64,000 nucleotides of DNA from Sipunculus nudus (taxonomy: Eukaryota > Annelida > Sipuncula > Golfingiida > Sipunculidae). The notes under the pieces are model-generated. The model was not told the DNA's origin. It was given only the letters and a program-made list of their open reading frames with translations, and did not search any database. The position numbers were made by a program, and so were the translations under genes. The DNA is taken from positions 28,007,339 through 28,071,338 of the forward strand of contig CM049316.1 of NCBI GenBank assembly GCA_026874595.1, read 5' to 3'. Shown here one piece after another: positions 34,658-47,544 of this stretch (its first letter is position 1; each line of letters begins with the position of its first letter).

Positions 34658-35459
34658 GCAGTCAGCATATATATATGATACATTTTTTATCGTATAAAAG
34701 TTGAGAAAATAATAGAAATAACATATTACTAGAAAGATCTGGAGCTATGCACGAGAGTGCTGAATTTTGCCATTTCGTAATTCGAACCCAGACACTGCAT
34801 GCCCGTATGTATATAGGCATGGCGAAATATAGTCCTATCCAATTGTTTTGTTGTGACACCTTAATAACTGCTAGTTTCAGGATCTCGTTAAAAGCCAATA
34901 ACATGATAAGAGCATGCATGGGCAAACAATCACTAAATTTTTCATTTGATTACTTTTGCAAACCATAAGTTATGATATAATAACTAAGAATTCAACCCGG
35001 ACTCGGGTTGATTTGAAGAGTTTTATATAAATTTTATTATCTATATACTTTTTATAAATATATGTTTTCACATATACTTTAAGTCCACAAATCCTAAACT
35101 ATCATACAATAACGTTGACGCATATATTCAGAAACAGTCATATCTTTAAATAAGAAATAGACATATCTGGCACAGTTTGAACATTAGGCGTACATAAAGC
35201 ATTTTTCAATACCTTTCTTTCTATGAATGCAAGTTGACTTAACGTATGTTCAGGATGATTTTCTACAAATATCACAATTCTACATATATGCAGTAAGGCA
35301 GTTGAGGGGGAGTGTGCATGAAACTTTATAAATTAAAGCTGTAATTACGGGGATATTTCTGAATAATACGGACTGCAGATAACAGAAAAATTGGTTGTGG
35401 ATTTTTTCCCAGATACATGACCGGACGCTTGGAAAAACAAAAATTCAGCATTCTAGTCA

Positions 35460-35730
35460 GTACAAGTCTACCGTTCACTTATTCGGCCCATATTCCCAGG
35501 TTCATTCGTGCATGAGTGGCTGAAGATAGGTGACTATTCCTTGACGACGTTCCTGGATCCGAAGATTGTTTCGGATCCACACCAACATCTACTCGATTTT
35601 TCATTGGCCCATTCCCGAATTGCCCTGAAATTTCCATGAGATTCTGTTCATGATTGCGTGAGTTATATGTTGTGAACAAACGAACGGGAATGAACACATA
35701 CCCTCCTGAAGGGGCAACAATTATCCGACA
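35460..35730 (+). repeat. interspersed repeat family A, copy 3
   Basis: Shares cggcccatattcccaggttc, cattggcccattcc and gattctgttcatgatt blocks with copies at 1720, 13105 and (inverted) 50380. CpG is retained here but mostly lost in the two intronic copies. Confidence 0.7.
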
Positions 35731-35939
35731 GTAAGACCTTTCCTTGAATGCTTTAGATATTATGAAATTATTTTTAGATAACTATGAGAAACGATACCCT
35801 CCATTCCGCCTACATTTTTTCTATCAGGGTATTTTCTATAGCGCACCGGTATTACAGGTTCTGATAACGTGTCAGTTTGTGCTTGGTGGCAATGTCGCCC
35901 CTGCGCGTATACCTGTCACTTTGTTTGAATGCTGTCAGT

Positions 35940-36200
35940 CATAATCAGCTCCTATACAATAAATAGATAACCGTCACCGCATTAGCTTCAATCAAAGCCC
36001 GCTTGATTAGGTCCCCACAGAGCAGACGACATTTGTCATTTTTCCCAGCCTGCCTCGTTTTTAATAATTTGTCACGTGACATCGTTTGCTCCACGAATGT
36101 CCCCAGCTCAAGTGCGTTTTTTTAATCATCACAAAAACGAATTAAGGGCCGGTGACCGGTGCTTGTTTCCTAAATGATGATATATATGTTCATTATCTTT
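35940..36200. promoter_or_regulatory. candidate enhancer with a TCF/LEF-type site
   Basis: Non-repetitive sequence with ATCAAAG at 35991-35997 (a TCF/LEF core) and homeodomain-like TTAAT cores, plus a CACGTG E-box near 36074. Interesting because Teashirt works with Wnt signalling in flies, but single short motifs prove little. Confidence 0.22.
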
Positions 36201-36570
36201 ACCTCATGTTTATCCTTGCGCACTTAATGATTTTATATTAATCCTTTGACACAATTTATACAAATATATCCGTTTGATATGGGGGGGGGGGCGCATGTCC
36301 TTCACACTTTTCCAGGAAGGTTGTGTCCCTTCACTTCTTAGGGAAATGAAATGCTTAATTTGTAACTACTAGTTTAAACAAGTCTTAAACAGTTTATATA
36401 ATACTCTGTAGTTTTTCATGTATGTTTAAGTAATGAAAGTTTATGATATGGTAAAGTGTAACACGTTTTATTTTAATTAAACTGAAATGCTAAAAAAACT
36501 AGTCTTCTAAAATAACCCTAACCAGAATAAATGCTCTATAATAAGAAGCATATGAAGAATATGAAATTCG

Positions 36571-36690
36571 GGGGGGGGGGGGGGAGGGGGGGCTTCTGCC
36601 CTTTTCTAAGAAGCTGATTCGCAGTGGAGAGTGGATTTGAGCGGGAGGGTCCTGATTTGGGGGGGGGGGGGGGGGGAGGGCGGGAGGCTT
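36571..36690 (+). repeat. duplicated G-tract block
   Basis: Two poly-G runs of more than 13 bases (at about 36571 and 36660), each followed within about 10 bases by ggcttctg-cc, so a unit of about 90 bp is duplicated. Poly-G of this length can form G-quadruplexes and often marks assembly trouble. Confidence 0.7.
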
Positions 36691-37079
36691 CTGTCCTCCG
36701 TTCTCCTGTGGATTGTCTCCCTCACATTTTCTCAGCCAACAATTAAGGCATAGGTCGTTTGACGTGACTGTATGTGCGAGTGGGTAAACATGCGAGAGAA
36801 AGGGATAGATTCTCTATAGAATATAAAGTATTCCTGTATAATTAATTTCTTAGAAATAAAAAAAAATCATTTCAACGTCTTTATGACAGGTAAGAATTTC
36901 TTTTGTTTTTTGTTACATGCCCCGTGCATAAAAAACTCAAATCCAGATGGCTTATTAATAACATATTCTTATCACTTCGCTAACCTCTTCCTCGTTCAAT
37001 GTACAGTAGACTATAGACTTTTATCGATTTCTGGTTTCTCTTTGATATTTTGTTTCATCCTTAATTTTTACTAGCACGA

Positions 37080-37290
37080 TATGATCCGGAATACTATACG
37101 ATCTGTGGTCTAGATATTAACCATTAATTTATTTATTAAGGTGATAATCATATACGCTTGTATCCGGACAGCTTGTCTTGTGATCATTGGCATGGGCTAT
37201 TACACCCGGTACCAAATTCGATAACTGTCAATCAACAATACCACGTGATGAATTGAGTGAAAACACGCGACGTCAGATTATAGGCTCTAT
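37080..37290. promoter_or_regulatory. candidate enhancer around a PBX-MEIS site
   Basis: Unique block between AT tracts. It contains ccattaatttatttatta, the PBX-MEIS decamer on the minus strand (37225-37234), a CACGTG E-box (37242-37247) and a gacgtca CRE-like core (37270-37276). Confidence 0.3.
37225..37234 (-). promoter_or_regulatory. PBX-MEIS/PREP composite site
   Basis: CTGTCAATCA on +, i.e. exact TGATTGACAG on the minus strand. About 11 kb downstream of the stop codon. Confidence 0.45.
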
Positions 37291-37299
37291 TCAATTCGT

Positions 37300-37301
<2 letters not shown>

Positions 37302-37340
<39 letters not shown>
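37302..37340. repeat. (TA)n microsatellite
   Basis: Pure dinucleotide run. The IYIYIY frame over it is an artefact. Confidence 0.95.
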
Positions 37341-37343
<3 letters not shown>

Positions 37344-37621
37344 GCATGCATGAGTAAAGAAGATACAAAAATAAAAAGAAAAATATATACTTGTATTATT
37401 GTATTGTATATGTTATGGATATTTTTACGTTCATGGCTATGCTATTCTTGTGGCAGTTTCATGTATAGACATGTATGGGAAGGCAGTATTTTAGATATTC
37501 TAAGATATAACTTTCGAAGTTATCATATGAAAATATTTTGGCTCGTCTATATAATATAACTTTCACTTAATTTAACAAATCCTTTCTAGTATTCTAATAT
37601 TAATGCTCGCACCCAGTATTA

Positions 37622-37623
<2 letters not shown>

Positions 37624-37699
<76 letters not shown>

Positions 37700-37756
37700 A
37701 GAGAGATACAGAGAAAGAGAGAGATAAATTACCACAATCCATAATATACATATATT

Positions 37757-37793
<37 letters not shown>
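37624..37793. repeat. compound (AT)n-(TG)n-(AT)n microsatellite
   Basis: (AT)n to about 37669, (TG)n to about 37697, then a second AT-rich run at 37746-37793. Confidence 0.95.
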
Positions 37794-38639
37794 CGTATTT
37801 TATTGAGCTGGTATTTTATCTATATTACGACCATGCCCGATAGACTGCGCTGTCAGTAGGATCATGCTGAGTGAACTGTCATAATCTTATAAAAATTACC
37901 TGTCCTTAATGATCTCATTTTATATATAGATTCGATATTATTCAACGCGTACTAGCATGGAGGCATCTAGAAGAGAGGATCTCTTTAAATTAGAAATAAT
38001 ATTTCAGAAGCATGCAAACAATTGTTCCAGCCAGACATCGGCATCTATGTATGCATGTATGCATGTATGCATGAATATATAATGTAATGGTCGTTATTAA
38101 AAAAAATGAGATCAGCGTTGTAAGCTTTCGGTGATTTGATAGAAAGGTGTTTCTTTGTTGTACAGGTCATCGAAATAAACCTTTATTGAGAAAAGGATGA
38201 AATGATTTATGTGACTCACTTGCACATCCCAAAGAAAGAACACCTAAAAACTACAGCCTAATGCATTTAAATGTGTAATTTGGTTTGTTCAAGTAACTAG
38301 ATCGAGTGCGTGCATGATAGCGACAGATGGTGGTAGGCTTTTATTATGTTGTTTTTGGGCATGCGTCCAGGTATGGTATTAACGTGCATTGTGGACGAAT
38401 GCGATGCAAGCTGGTAATGTAACTGATCGTGCGGGCATCAATTTTGAAATACGAACATTTACCCGAATTTATTGCACCAATACCTAACCCACATAACACA
38501 TCACTTGGAAGTTCAGGTAATTGTGTATACATTGCCTTTCGGTATATTACACACTGCATAGGCTATCAATATATATTTTCAGACTGGACTGTTTAACAAA
38601 TATTATATATAAATAATGTTCTTAACCACTCCACTGAAG

Positions 38640-38870
38640 TATGGAAGGTTGGACTCCTTCAAGAAGGATGGGAGTTCAGGGGGTCTGGACCCTCTGGACC
38701 ATTCGTTTGTTAATGACCCACGATTGTGGGGCACTGGACCCCATAAACCCTACAGAGCGCTCACCATGTGTATGGGCCGACCGTGTAAAATCTCACGGCG
38801 CTTTGGCTAAGATTTGAACTCAAGACTCCCCGGCTTGAGTCCTGTGCTTTACCCCTTGTCTGCAGATGCT
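38640..38870 (-). mobile_element. tRNA-derived SINE, family B copy 2
   Basis: Shares cagagcgctcaccatg, tgggc-gacc and aaaatctcac blocks with the copy at 17175, and ends in the reverse of an A box (tgctttaccccttgtctgc) with a B-box-like gagttcaaatct at 38810-38821. The head is somewhat decayed. Confidence 0.7.
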
Positions 38871-40140
38871 GGTAGCAGTGTAATGATAAGTCACTGTATT
38901 TAGTCATGTCCCGCGCCATTGAATATTAAATTACATTTATATTTAAATACCTGCCATGGTTTAAAATAACCCCCCCCCCCCCCCGGTCCACGCCTGACGG
39001 ACAATTTAACTTGTCAGAACTTTCTTCTCTGTGTATCCCAGCTATTAGCCCAACGTACAGAACTTTAACTTAACGATGAATATACATCATGCAGAGACAA
39101 GCTTAAGAGCATGAGATCCATTCAAATACTGAAATAACAGTAGACCTATTGGCCTTTCAATTAAGTTCCAAGCAGAACTGCCTTGGTTTACCATTGAATA
39201 CAAAAAGTAATCAATCTTAACTCACCACTCCTTTCTGCATCCAGTAAGAAAGGTATGTTCCATGTTCCTCAAATAAATCTCCACCCATAATAATCCCTAC
39301 ATTCAGAAATCTTTTTGAATGAACAGAATGTCAGTCTACACTAATTGCTGCTCTAATTGAATTACTTCAAAATTGTCCTTACATAAAGTCATACAGCTCC
39401 TAAGAATCTCGGGAATGATATGTCAATCAACGTATCTCAATAGAATTTGCATATCAGGACAAACAGACAGTGAGTAACATTTAAACAAATCTTTGTATGG
39501 TCTTGTGTAGAGTTATATCGCTTTATCCATGCAAGATATTTTTTATGGAAATATAATAGGTACTCTAGCAGCATATATAGATTTAGCCCTCCTTTTCTCA
39601 CTTCTTGCATTAGTCTTACACTTTTGTTTCTTTGTCATTCAGTTAGAAAGTTGGCAATTACAAGTTTTGTTTATATGCATATCATATGCTCGTTATTAAT
39701 GTGTCATTTATTATACATTCCATTTTATATATTCTTTATATAATAAGAATATTATGTTCTAAATTAAGATAGTGCGATTCTTTTTGTGAATATATTAAAT
39801 GGTCTGTCCCTTAAGATAGAGAACAAAAAGGGAACGGGTCTTTAAAAATTAAAAGACAGTCCTTAAGCTTAAACTGGATTATAAGTGACAAGAAGCAGTC
39901 ATATAGAAGACCACAAACCTCCGCCATGCATGATTTTCATGAACTGTGCAGTGGACACATGCAGTAGTTAAGGTTCCACAACCTAATTCCAGGTCATCTC
40001 CAGGACAAAGCTGCCTCAATACCAATGAATAGCTGTAGTTTAAAGAAGTACACCATTAGAAACCCGTATAAGAGAATTCTATATTTATAACTGGACCTTA
40101 TAATTGTTCCCACATAATTGTCTTACATGAAACCTTTGTT
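38870..40140. other. no recognised feature
   Basis: AT-rich sequence with a poly-C run near 38972. No frame or named repeat was seen. A near match to the PBX-MEIS decamer (TGATTGACAT) lies on the minus strand at about 39420-39429. Confidence 0.5.
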
Positions 40141-40159
40141 CTAATGCCTAGCTCACATA

Positions 40160-40935
40160 TACACCGGGCGCCGTATGATTTTTTCAACCCGCCGGCCTGC
40201 AGTGAGTTTTCGAGACCGAACGGTCACCGTGTGGTTTTTCATCCCACGTTGTTTGCACTCACATTATCTACGGCGACCGTGCGGTGACCTCCGAAACTTG
40301 GACAGTAAGGGGGTCGTCCGGGAACCGTTAGGTGACCGTGCGGGTTCTATGCATGAATTAAGCAAGTACACCGTACCGTGCCCGGCCGGTGATCGGCAAG
40401 CGCCCGGCCGCGATCGCTGGCACCGTGCGGCCACCGTAAGTATATTTTCTGCTTTATATATAGCTGCTGAACATTAAGCCAAAGAAAAAAAAAACGGACA
40501 AATAGGATGGAGACCAATATTATTTTTCGGTATATTACAATCAAAGTTTTTCTTATGTAACTCGATTCGATTTTTTTTTAACGTAAGGCTATCGCACGGT
40601 GCCCGTACGGCAACGGCGGACACCGCAAGGCGCCCGTACGAATATTTTCGGGAAAATTACCACGGAAATCCTTCGGGTGCCGCACGGATACCGGCCGGTG
40701 CCCGTAAGGCGACCGTACGGGCTGTCTATGGGCTGTCTACGGCCTTTCTACGGGCTTACTGTGAGTTAAAACGCCGGAGGAATTGAGCACAGCCAGCTCT
40801 GCACCACGGCGCCCGTACGGCGAGTATAAAAATTGAACCGGCTTCCATGAAAATCGGACGGGTACCTCGCGGGCACCACGCGAATATAGCCAAAAATGGT
40901 GATTTGACTCACCGTACGGGCCCTGTAGGCTATAT
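40160..40935. repeat. GC-rich island of dispersed CCGTACGG-like words
   Basis: The self-complementary word CCGTACGG and close variants (ccgtgcgg, gcccgtacgg, ccgtaagg) recur at irregular spacing more than fifteen times. The background here is markedly GC- and CpG-rich in an otherwise AT-rich area. No period, no coding frame of note (a 100-codon frame at 40175-40477 is low-complexity), and no unique spacers. Class unknown. It grades into the ACATCGG-rich stretch to the right. Confidence 0.7.
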
Positions 40936-40974
40936 GTGATAGCGGCTTGTAATATGTTAACATCATGGTAACAT

Positions 40975-41245
40975 CAGTAACACCGACGACATATCAAGGC
41001 ATACCACGGTGACATCGGAAGGTGGAGAAGACAATTTGAACATGCTCAATTGTGTTTAGAATCAGGGGTAGAATTGTGACACATCGGGCCTACATCGGTT
41101 TACATCGGCAGTGTCCTCCCCGATTTGACATCGGCTTTAGATCGGGGTAACACATAGGACAGCATTGATTCAGAGTGAAATCCAAAACTGAGAGAATATC
41201 GGGAAGACATCTGGGAAGCACAGCGAGGTGACATCGACGATGTGT
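40975..41245 (+). repeat. dispersed ACATCGG word cluster 1
   Basis: ACATCGG or a close form appears about eight times at irregular spacing, in one dominant orientation. A similar cluster in mixed orientation is at 47545-47790. Confidence 0.65.
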
Positions 41246-42059
41246 GAACTAACCTTTAACCTGAACCAGAATTGTGCTCGAAACATCCAATGCACAGTGC
41301 ATTTATTTAATTTTGTAAGTAGAGGATCATGGCCTGAGGTTTGAGAGATTATAAGCATTTTGTTAACGAATGTGCATTTTAAGCCTCTTGGATCTCATAT
41401 TTCTTTTTAAGAAACGGAAATTATTCAGAGAGTTTTACAGTGATCAAGATATTAAAGCGGATATTATGTTTATAATTTCACAAATCATGCACCCTGTGAA
41501 CAACTAGATATGACATCACCGCATTCAACATTGCAGGCTAATACCGTAACTTTTCTAGGAATATATAATATCTGACAAAATTATTATTTAGCCTGCTAAC
41601 CTACACGGTTGCTCCACAGAAGTATATGTAAAGATTGTTTTCTTTATACATATTCTACATTCTGTTTAATGAACAAAAATATCAAGTAAATATCCTAGTT
41701 ATATTAAATAAAGATTTAATATCTGTCGAAGTCCTACTGTATATAAGCAAGGCTTCTGTCGCGACTCGGCAACAATCTTAACTATAGCGCTGAATAATTA
41801 CTCGGACATGTGATATGACGGCTGTGTTCCTACCGGTACAATTAATTTTCTGTATCAGTTATTAATACTCAAAGCGGAGTCCCCGTGGTTAAATACTGGA
41901 TTTTCAGCAGGTCCATGGTGTGACAAATTGCTGTCAGTCAATAACATTGATATTGTAGTGATAATAAAACCTGTGATATTGTTGCCCATTAACTATTCCC
42001 TTATCTGGACGGAAAGTTCTTCATTTGGTCCACTTATTAATTACGGGTCACCCACGGTG

Positions 42060-42060
<1 letters not shown>

Positions 42061-42117
<57 letters not shown>
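42061..42117. repeat. (TA)n microsatellite
   Basis: Pure run. The stretch 41245-42060 before it shows no feature. Confidence 0.95.
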
Positions 42118-42119
<2 letters not shown>

Positions 42120-42619
42120 TTTTACATCTTTGTAGGTCCATGTCGTAATTTTTATACGTATTTATATTTTATATGTATTTATACTTATATAAATACACTG
42201 ATGTTGGCATACACACACACACGCACATATATATATATATAAATATACTAGCTGATAAACCGGTATATACGGGGTATTTTACCGAAGTTGGGGAGATGTA
42301 GTATAGGAGATGAGGTTTGTTGCCTCATTCTTTTATCCTAAAAGTTAAAAGAAAATATAGATAAGATTTGTACAATATCTTTACATCTATTTTGTGGCAC
42401 TGTGCTCGTATCAAGAAATTCATACCTTGAAGACTTGGTCAGTGATGATCTTTACATTTGCGAACCAGAATGGGACGCGAGGGTTATTTGACTGGTTACG
42501 TATACACTTATATCTTTAATTGTTAGACCTATAAAGGATATAGATTGCTTTAAGTGTATATTTTAAGACAAGGAAGCTGTTCCTAAAGAAAGGAACGGGA
42601 ATATGCATAACCTTGTTTG

Positions 42620-42795
42620 TTGCATAAGCGGAACGAAGGGGTCAGGACCCCCCCCCCTATTTTTTCAGCCGCCGCAACCTTTTTCAAGGGTTTCAGACCA
42701 GTTTGTGCCACGACCACTGCCCCCCCCCCCCCCAAACCCCACCCGGACTCCTCTTTTCCGGACCTTGGGACTCTTTAGGATTTGTAGGGGCTAAA
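42620..42795. mobile_element. GC-tract MITE family C, copy 2 (degenerate)
   Basis: Shares the gtcaggaccccc, caaccttttt-aagggtttc and poly-C plus ggaccttgggactctttaggat blocks with the copies at 19850 and 51973. The ends are not clear. Confidence 0.5.
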
Positions 42796-42849
42796 TTGTG
42801 TTTACTTGCTAAACCACTCAAAGTAAGGAATAACATGTTTTGTAAGGAC

Positions 42850-43820
42850 TATATATGGTGTGTCTAAAGTGAAAAGCCACTAAAAGAAAGGAGCCTGCGT
42901 GGCGGAGCACTAGTTATTTGTATTTAGCACTATATATGACCTCCTGATTGTCGGCCGGGTAATGTCCTTGCTAACTTTATGTCACATTCTCCCCACTGAC
43001 AGTATATCAATGTGAATGTCAAGGACACACAGAACCCTCTTACGCCGAAAACCAGGGGAGTGTAATTACAAAAATTAAGTAAATGGAGCAAACATAGAGT
43101 ATGCCTTGACAACATCCATGTCAAATATAACCAACGGAAGGTATTCGTCCGTGAAACATATGTTGTGTATTGATGAACAGTGGATCTTTTTTTACGGTGT
43201 ATAATCCGTGACGCGGTATATTGTAAATATAAACAGAACTCATGCACGTGCTTTCTTAGATACAACTGATTTCAAATATTCTCAGAACTGCTGATAAAAG
43301 ATTACATGCTGGTGAAAGTGCAGCGACACTTGTTGCGGTCATTTCAACAATAAGCAAAAGGATAACCTGGATGAATTGTTAAAATAACCATGTCTTGCTG
43401 ACAAAAGTGCCCAGGGATCTCGAGACACATGTTTTCACATTTACAGACCATGCACATGGATCAGAGATTGGGTCAAATATCAGACAAAACATGCTTAATT
43501 CTGTCACCGACAGCAGTGATTAATTGTCATAATAGTCCTTAATCCTTCGTTGGGGTTTTTTTGTCAGGTTGTGTTTGTGTACGCAGGTATTCCGGTCATT
43601 CCCGAAGGTAGTTCGGCTGTTCTCGGTGCATGGTAGCCTCCATACAATTTAGAAACCATGAAAAAGCACTTAGAAAGATATGTACATTAAATATTATTTA
43701 TTCTCATATCGACGAGGTCACTGCTGGAACAATAACCTTTTGATCAGTTAAAGCACGTGTCATACGGAATGCGGTTTCAGAGAATATTGCGAACAAAGGG
43801 TGGACCGAATTCCTTTTTAT
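42850..43820. other. no recognised feature
   Basis: Mixed unique sequence. The 111-codon minus-strand frame at 42930-43265 has no recognisable domain or composition bias typical of protein and is not called. Confidence 0.45.
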
Positions 43821-43825
43821 ATAAG

Positions 43826-43827
<2 letters not shown>

Positions 43828-43900
<73 letters not shown>

Positions 43901-43915
43901 AGGGTGTGTGTGTGT
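43828..43915. repeat. (AT)n-(TG)n microsatellite
   Basis: AT run to about 43877, then TG repeats. Confidence 0.95.
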
Positions 43916-44252
43916 AATTTGATATATAACGTATAATATAAAAAAGAAAAGAAAATATAACACATTTCATATTTCTAAAATTATACGGATAATTTCTATA
44001 TGCGACCTGTGACATCCCCCATGGGTGGTTACGTGAAACTCGGAAAACTTAATCTTTCAAAGTGCGATTATAGCGCTGAGCTGGAAGGAAACCCAAAAGT
44101 ATTCCGAGGAAAGTGTCCAAGTATGAATCCATCTGTGTGGAATTGATTGGTGGCAAGAGGACGTGTATCCGGAGAAGTGCATGGATCGGTGAATAACTCT
44201 TTCTTCGAACCACGCCCAAATTCTTTATACAATTTAACGTAAAAATACGATT

Positions 44253-44253
<1 letters not shown>

Positions 44254-44285
<32 letters not shown>

Positions 44286-44286
44286 C
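44254..44286. repeat. (AT)n microsatellite
   Basis: Interrupted AT run, followed by ATGTATGTAC words to 44345. Confidence 0.85.
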
Positions 44287-44767
44287 TATAAAATATAATG
44301 TTTATAATTTTTAATATAAATATATGTATGTACATGTATGTACATAAGGTAAACCCCACAGAAAACCACACAAGGAATTAACACGACCACCCACGAAACT
44401 GTTTCAGGTCCTTGCCGGCCACACAGCTCTTCAGTGGCTATCTAAAGTTACACAATTATCGCCTTTGCAAGCATTATGCATCCACGGGTCTTGGTCTTGT
44501 AGACCATGTACATGTAGAATTGCAGACTTTATGTATCATCATAGTAATCCATTTATATGAACAGCTAAACAAACCAGTTCTGACTGCCGAGCTTCTGTAT
44601 TAGCTACATTAAAATACTACAGTCTATACACTTATGACACGTACATACAATATGACAGTTACATATCGTTATCCATCTGGGAAGCATCTTTTCTTGGACA
44701 ATATTTCCATTTTGCTAGTTTTACACATGGCTGAAGATTTCCTCTGCACTGAACAGTTTCCCCTTAA

Positions 44768-45012
44768 GATTTGTGATACAAGGAATTTGGACTTATGGAC
44801 CTCATATAATGGATAGAGTTAATTTTTTTCACATATAATCTGGCATATGCTTAAGCTGTGTGAACGTTTTCATAACATCATACCACTACAGATATGTGAT
44901 ACAAGGAATTTGGACTTATGGACCTTATATTATGGATAGAGGTTATTTTTACATATATAATTTGGCATATGCTGAAGCTGTGTCAATTATTCATGACATC
45001 ATATCACTTTCT
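44768..45012 (+). repeat. two-copy 123-bp tandem duplication
   Basis: gtgatacaaggaatttggac starts at 44773 and again at 44896, and the similarity continues through tggcatatgct-aagctgtgt. Copies differ by several substitutions and small gaps. Confidence 0.85.
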
Positions 45013-45207
45013 CTTGTGGTTAAGAAACGAACTCATCTGTTGCTTAATTGATTGCGGGCGTTCCTTTATCATTTAATACTGCACGGGAGATGCATGTGGG
45101 TGTAAAGGAATGTCTTGAAAACTGTGATTCACTTGGTGTTATTTTTTTACTAAATGTACCGAATACCGGACGAATTCATGTGCCATCCCTCTCTCTCTCT
45201 CTCATAA

Positions 45208-45209
<2 letters not shown>

Positions 45210-45260
<51 letters not shown>
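45210..45260. repeat. (TA)n microsatellite with adjoining (CT)n
   Basis: CTCTCT at 45188-45203 precedes the TA run. The ERERE and IYIYI frames here are artefacts. Confidence 0.9.
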
Positions 45261-45261
<1 letters not shown>

Positions 45262-45339
45262 CAGCCATATATTTCATATGTGTCTTCAATATAACGGCTT
45301 TGTATAAAGATCGTAGAATAATATATCGTCATATATAAA

Positions 45340-47540
45340 TATACATATAAAAAATGGCATACTATATAACAGCCTCTGTGTATTATTGGTCAAGTTTATT
45401 ATTCAGCGACCCGTGTGAAGGGAGGCTTATACGGGTTTTTATTTCTTTATCAATATTAGGGTCCAATATGTAAGTTTATTTTTTACCTTGACCGTATTCG
45501 CACACACCATATAGCCAATCTTTAGCTACACTTGAGAGATCTGTCTCACTTTAGTAAACAGGAACCTTTTCCGGTTTCTGTTATATATGATACAGCACAG
45601 GGCTTAACGTCGACAGCTTGTGAATTCAGCCCTACCTCTCTACCACCACAGTCAGCGCTGAGGATGGCCGTGCCTTATGGCCGTGTTTCACGCGTTAGTG
45701 GTGAATGGTCTTCATGGTGTAAGTCAACCCATCAATGGGGATGATTACCCACCCCGGAAGAACTGGTGCGATAGTCAACGGGCCTGGTTAACATGAGGAT
45801 ATTAATGAAAGGAAGCGTGTGCTACCATCCTGTCACGGAATGGATTTCTGCAGCCGTTCATACTAAGGTTAAGAGTATGTTGCGCATAAGAACAGAGGCG
45901 GTTATCCACAGAGTCTATTGAATGTGGATGAAATCAACCATCTACAATAAGAATAATAGGTTAATATTAAGCCTTCGGAATTTGTGTTTTATGTGATTGC
46001 AAATAATGATGACGGAATAACGAGATTTTGCATTTCTTTTACTCGATGTTATTAAGGCTATCCGCTATCAATGCCTGAGAACCATACCTCTTTTTTTCCT
46101 TAATGTTTAACACCTAATGTTTTGAAGGCCAATTTATGGGATTCATCCTGAAACCATGAACGTGATTGATTTATTTTTTACAAAATATGTCTGGGACATA
46201 CTGCTGTAATCAGGACTCGAGTACTCATGTTGGCCTATTTTTGTGGAGCGATTCATGTAATTCTAGAATAGATCTTCAAATATAATCAATAAGATATTTC
46301 GAACTATTATACTCAGGGAGTTTACATATACTTTGATACATATTTGCATGCGAAATCGTTATAGCCTTATATATCCCAGTAAACGTCATACACAGAGTTA
46401 TAAATCTCACTTATGATATTTTTAACTTTTAACTGTTTCATCGTAGTGTCGCTTTGGTAACGGGTACTCAAATCGGAGTCGGTTATTTTCTGCTCGGCAT
46501 CATAGTTTTCCACACTTTTTCCATCTTATTAAGTCATTTTCATTCTTAAGAGGGGAAAAAGACGCACCGTAATGCTTGACACAGAGCTATAAGCATGACA
46601 TCCTTGCACGTACGCCTCAGATACCAGAGCAACGCGAAGAGCGAGCTAGTGGAAACTCACGACGGTTGCCATGGTGCTGCACCAATACACAATCAGGTTA
46701 CTTGGTTTCTATTCATATTGAAAAAGAAGTAAACTGATGAAGACAAAGTAAAACTCTCAATAAATTTTCACATGCAAACATATCATCACACATATATCTT
46801 CATTTGCACCCTGTTTTTAACGAGTTCTTTTTTCATGATCGGAACCCAGACCCACCCCTTCCAGACTTATGGATCCGCCCCTACACACGTGTGAAGACAC
46901 GCATATGATTTATATAATTGATAAAACAAAGATTATTTGCTTTCCAATTAAAAAACTCAATTCACTTAAAGCTATGAAGAGCATTGTCAACACTCAACGC
47001 ACCGTACCCGACATCATCACTATCTGTTTGACTCAATGTGTTTCACGCTTAAATACAAACATTAAGTAAAAAGATATCCATTCTTCTGTTTTAACCGCAG
47101 CTGCAGATATTCTTGCCATAAAATGTCAATAAGTTAATTTCCTTATGCAGATGGTTTCTTGTAGAGGGAGTGTTTTCCTGTAAATTATTACTTCCAGAAT
47201 GGCAATTAAGATTTAATCTCTCTTCCCATCTCAGAGCATGCCTCACTTGACGTGATTTTCTATCGTCATCAATTTTATTGCTTTTTTTCACGATCTAATC
47301 CACGCTGTTGCCGATTGTTTCAGGAGAATATAGAAATGTATCAGCAGAAAATCTGTCAGATAAGAGAAAATAGAAGCGAAGAGAATTATTTATAAACATA
47401 TAGAAAAACCTTTCACTCTATCTGTAAACCTATAGGTTAAACCCCCCCCCCCCCCCCCCCCCCCATGATAAACAGCTTTTCATGCTGAATGGGCCATCCT
47501 GGTAAAATATATGTGTAAATAAATGTTTAATATTTTTTAA
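45340..47540. other. mostly unique sequence with repeat remnants
   Basis: Contains a single MITE end (gcctgagaaccatacc, about 46070) matching 30152-30415, a family C end (atggatccgcccct, about 46868-46881) and a poly-C run of about 20 bases at about 47442-47464. No gene was seen. Confidence 0.5.
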
Positions 47541-47544
47541 TCAG

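Noticed and set aside
40175-40477. 100-codon frame in the GC island
   Set aside because: Low-complexity, follows the word repeat and has no domain.
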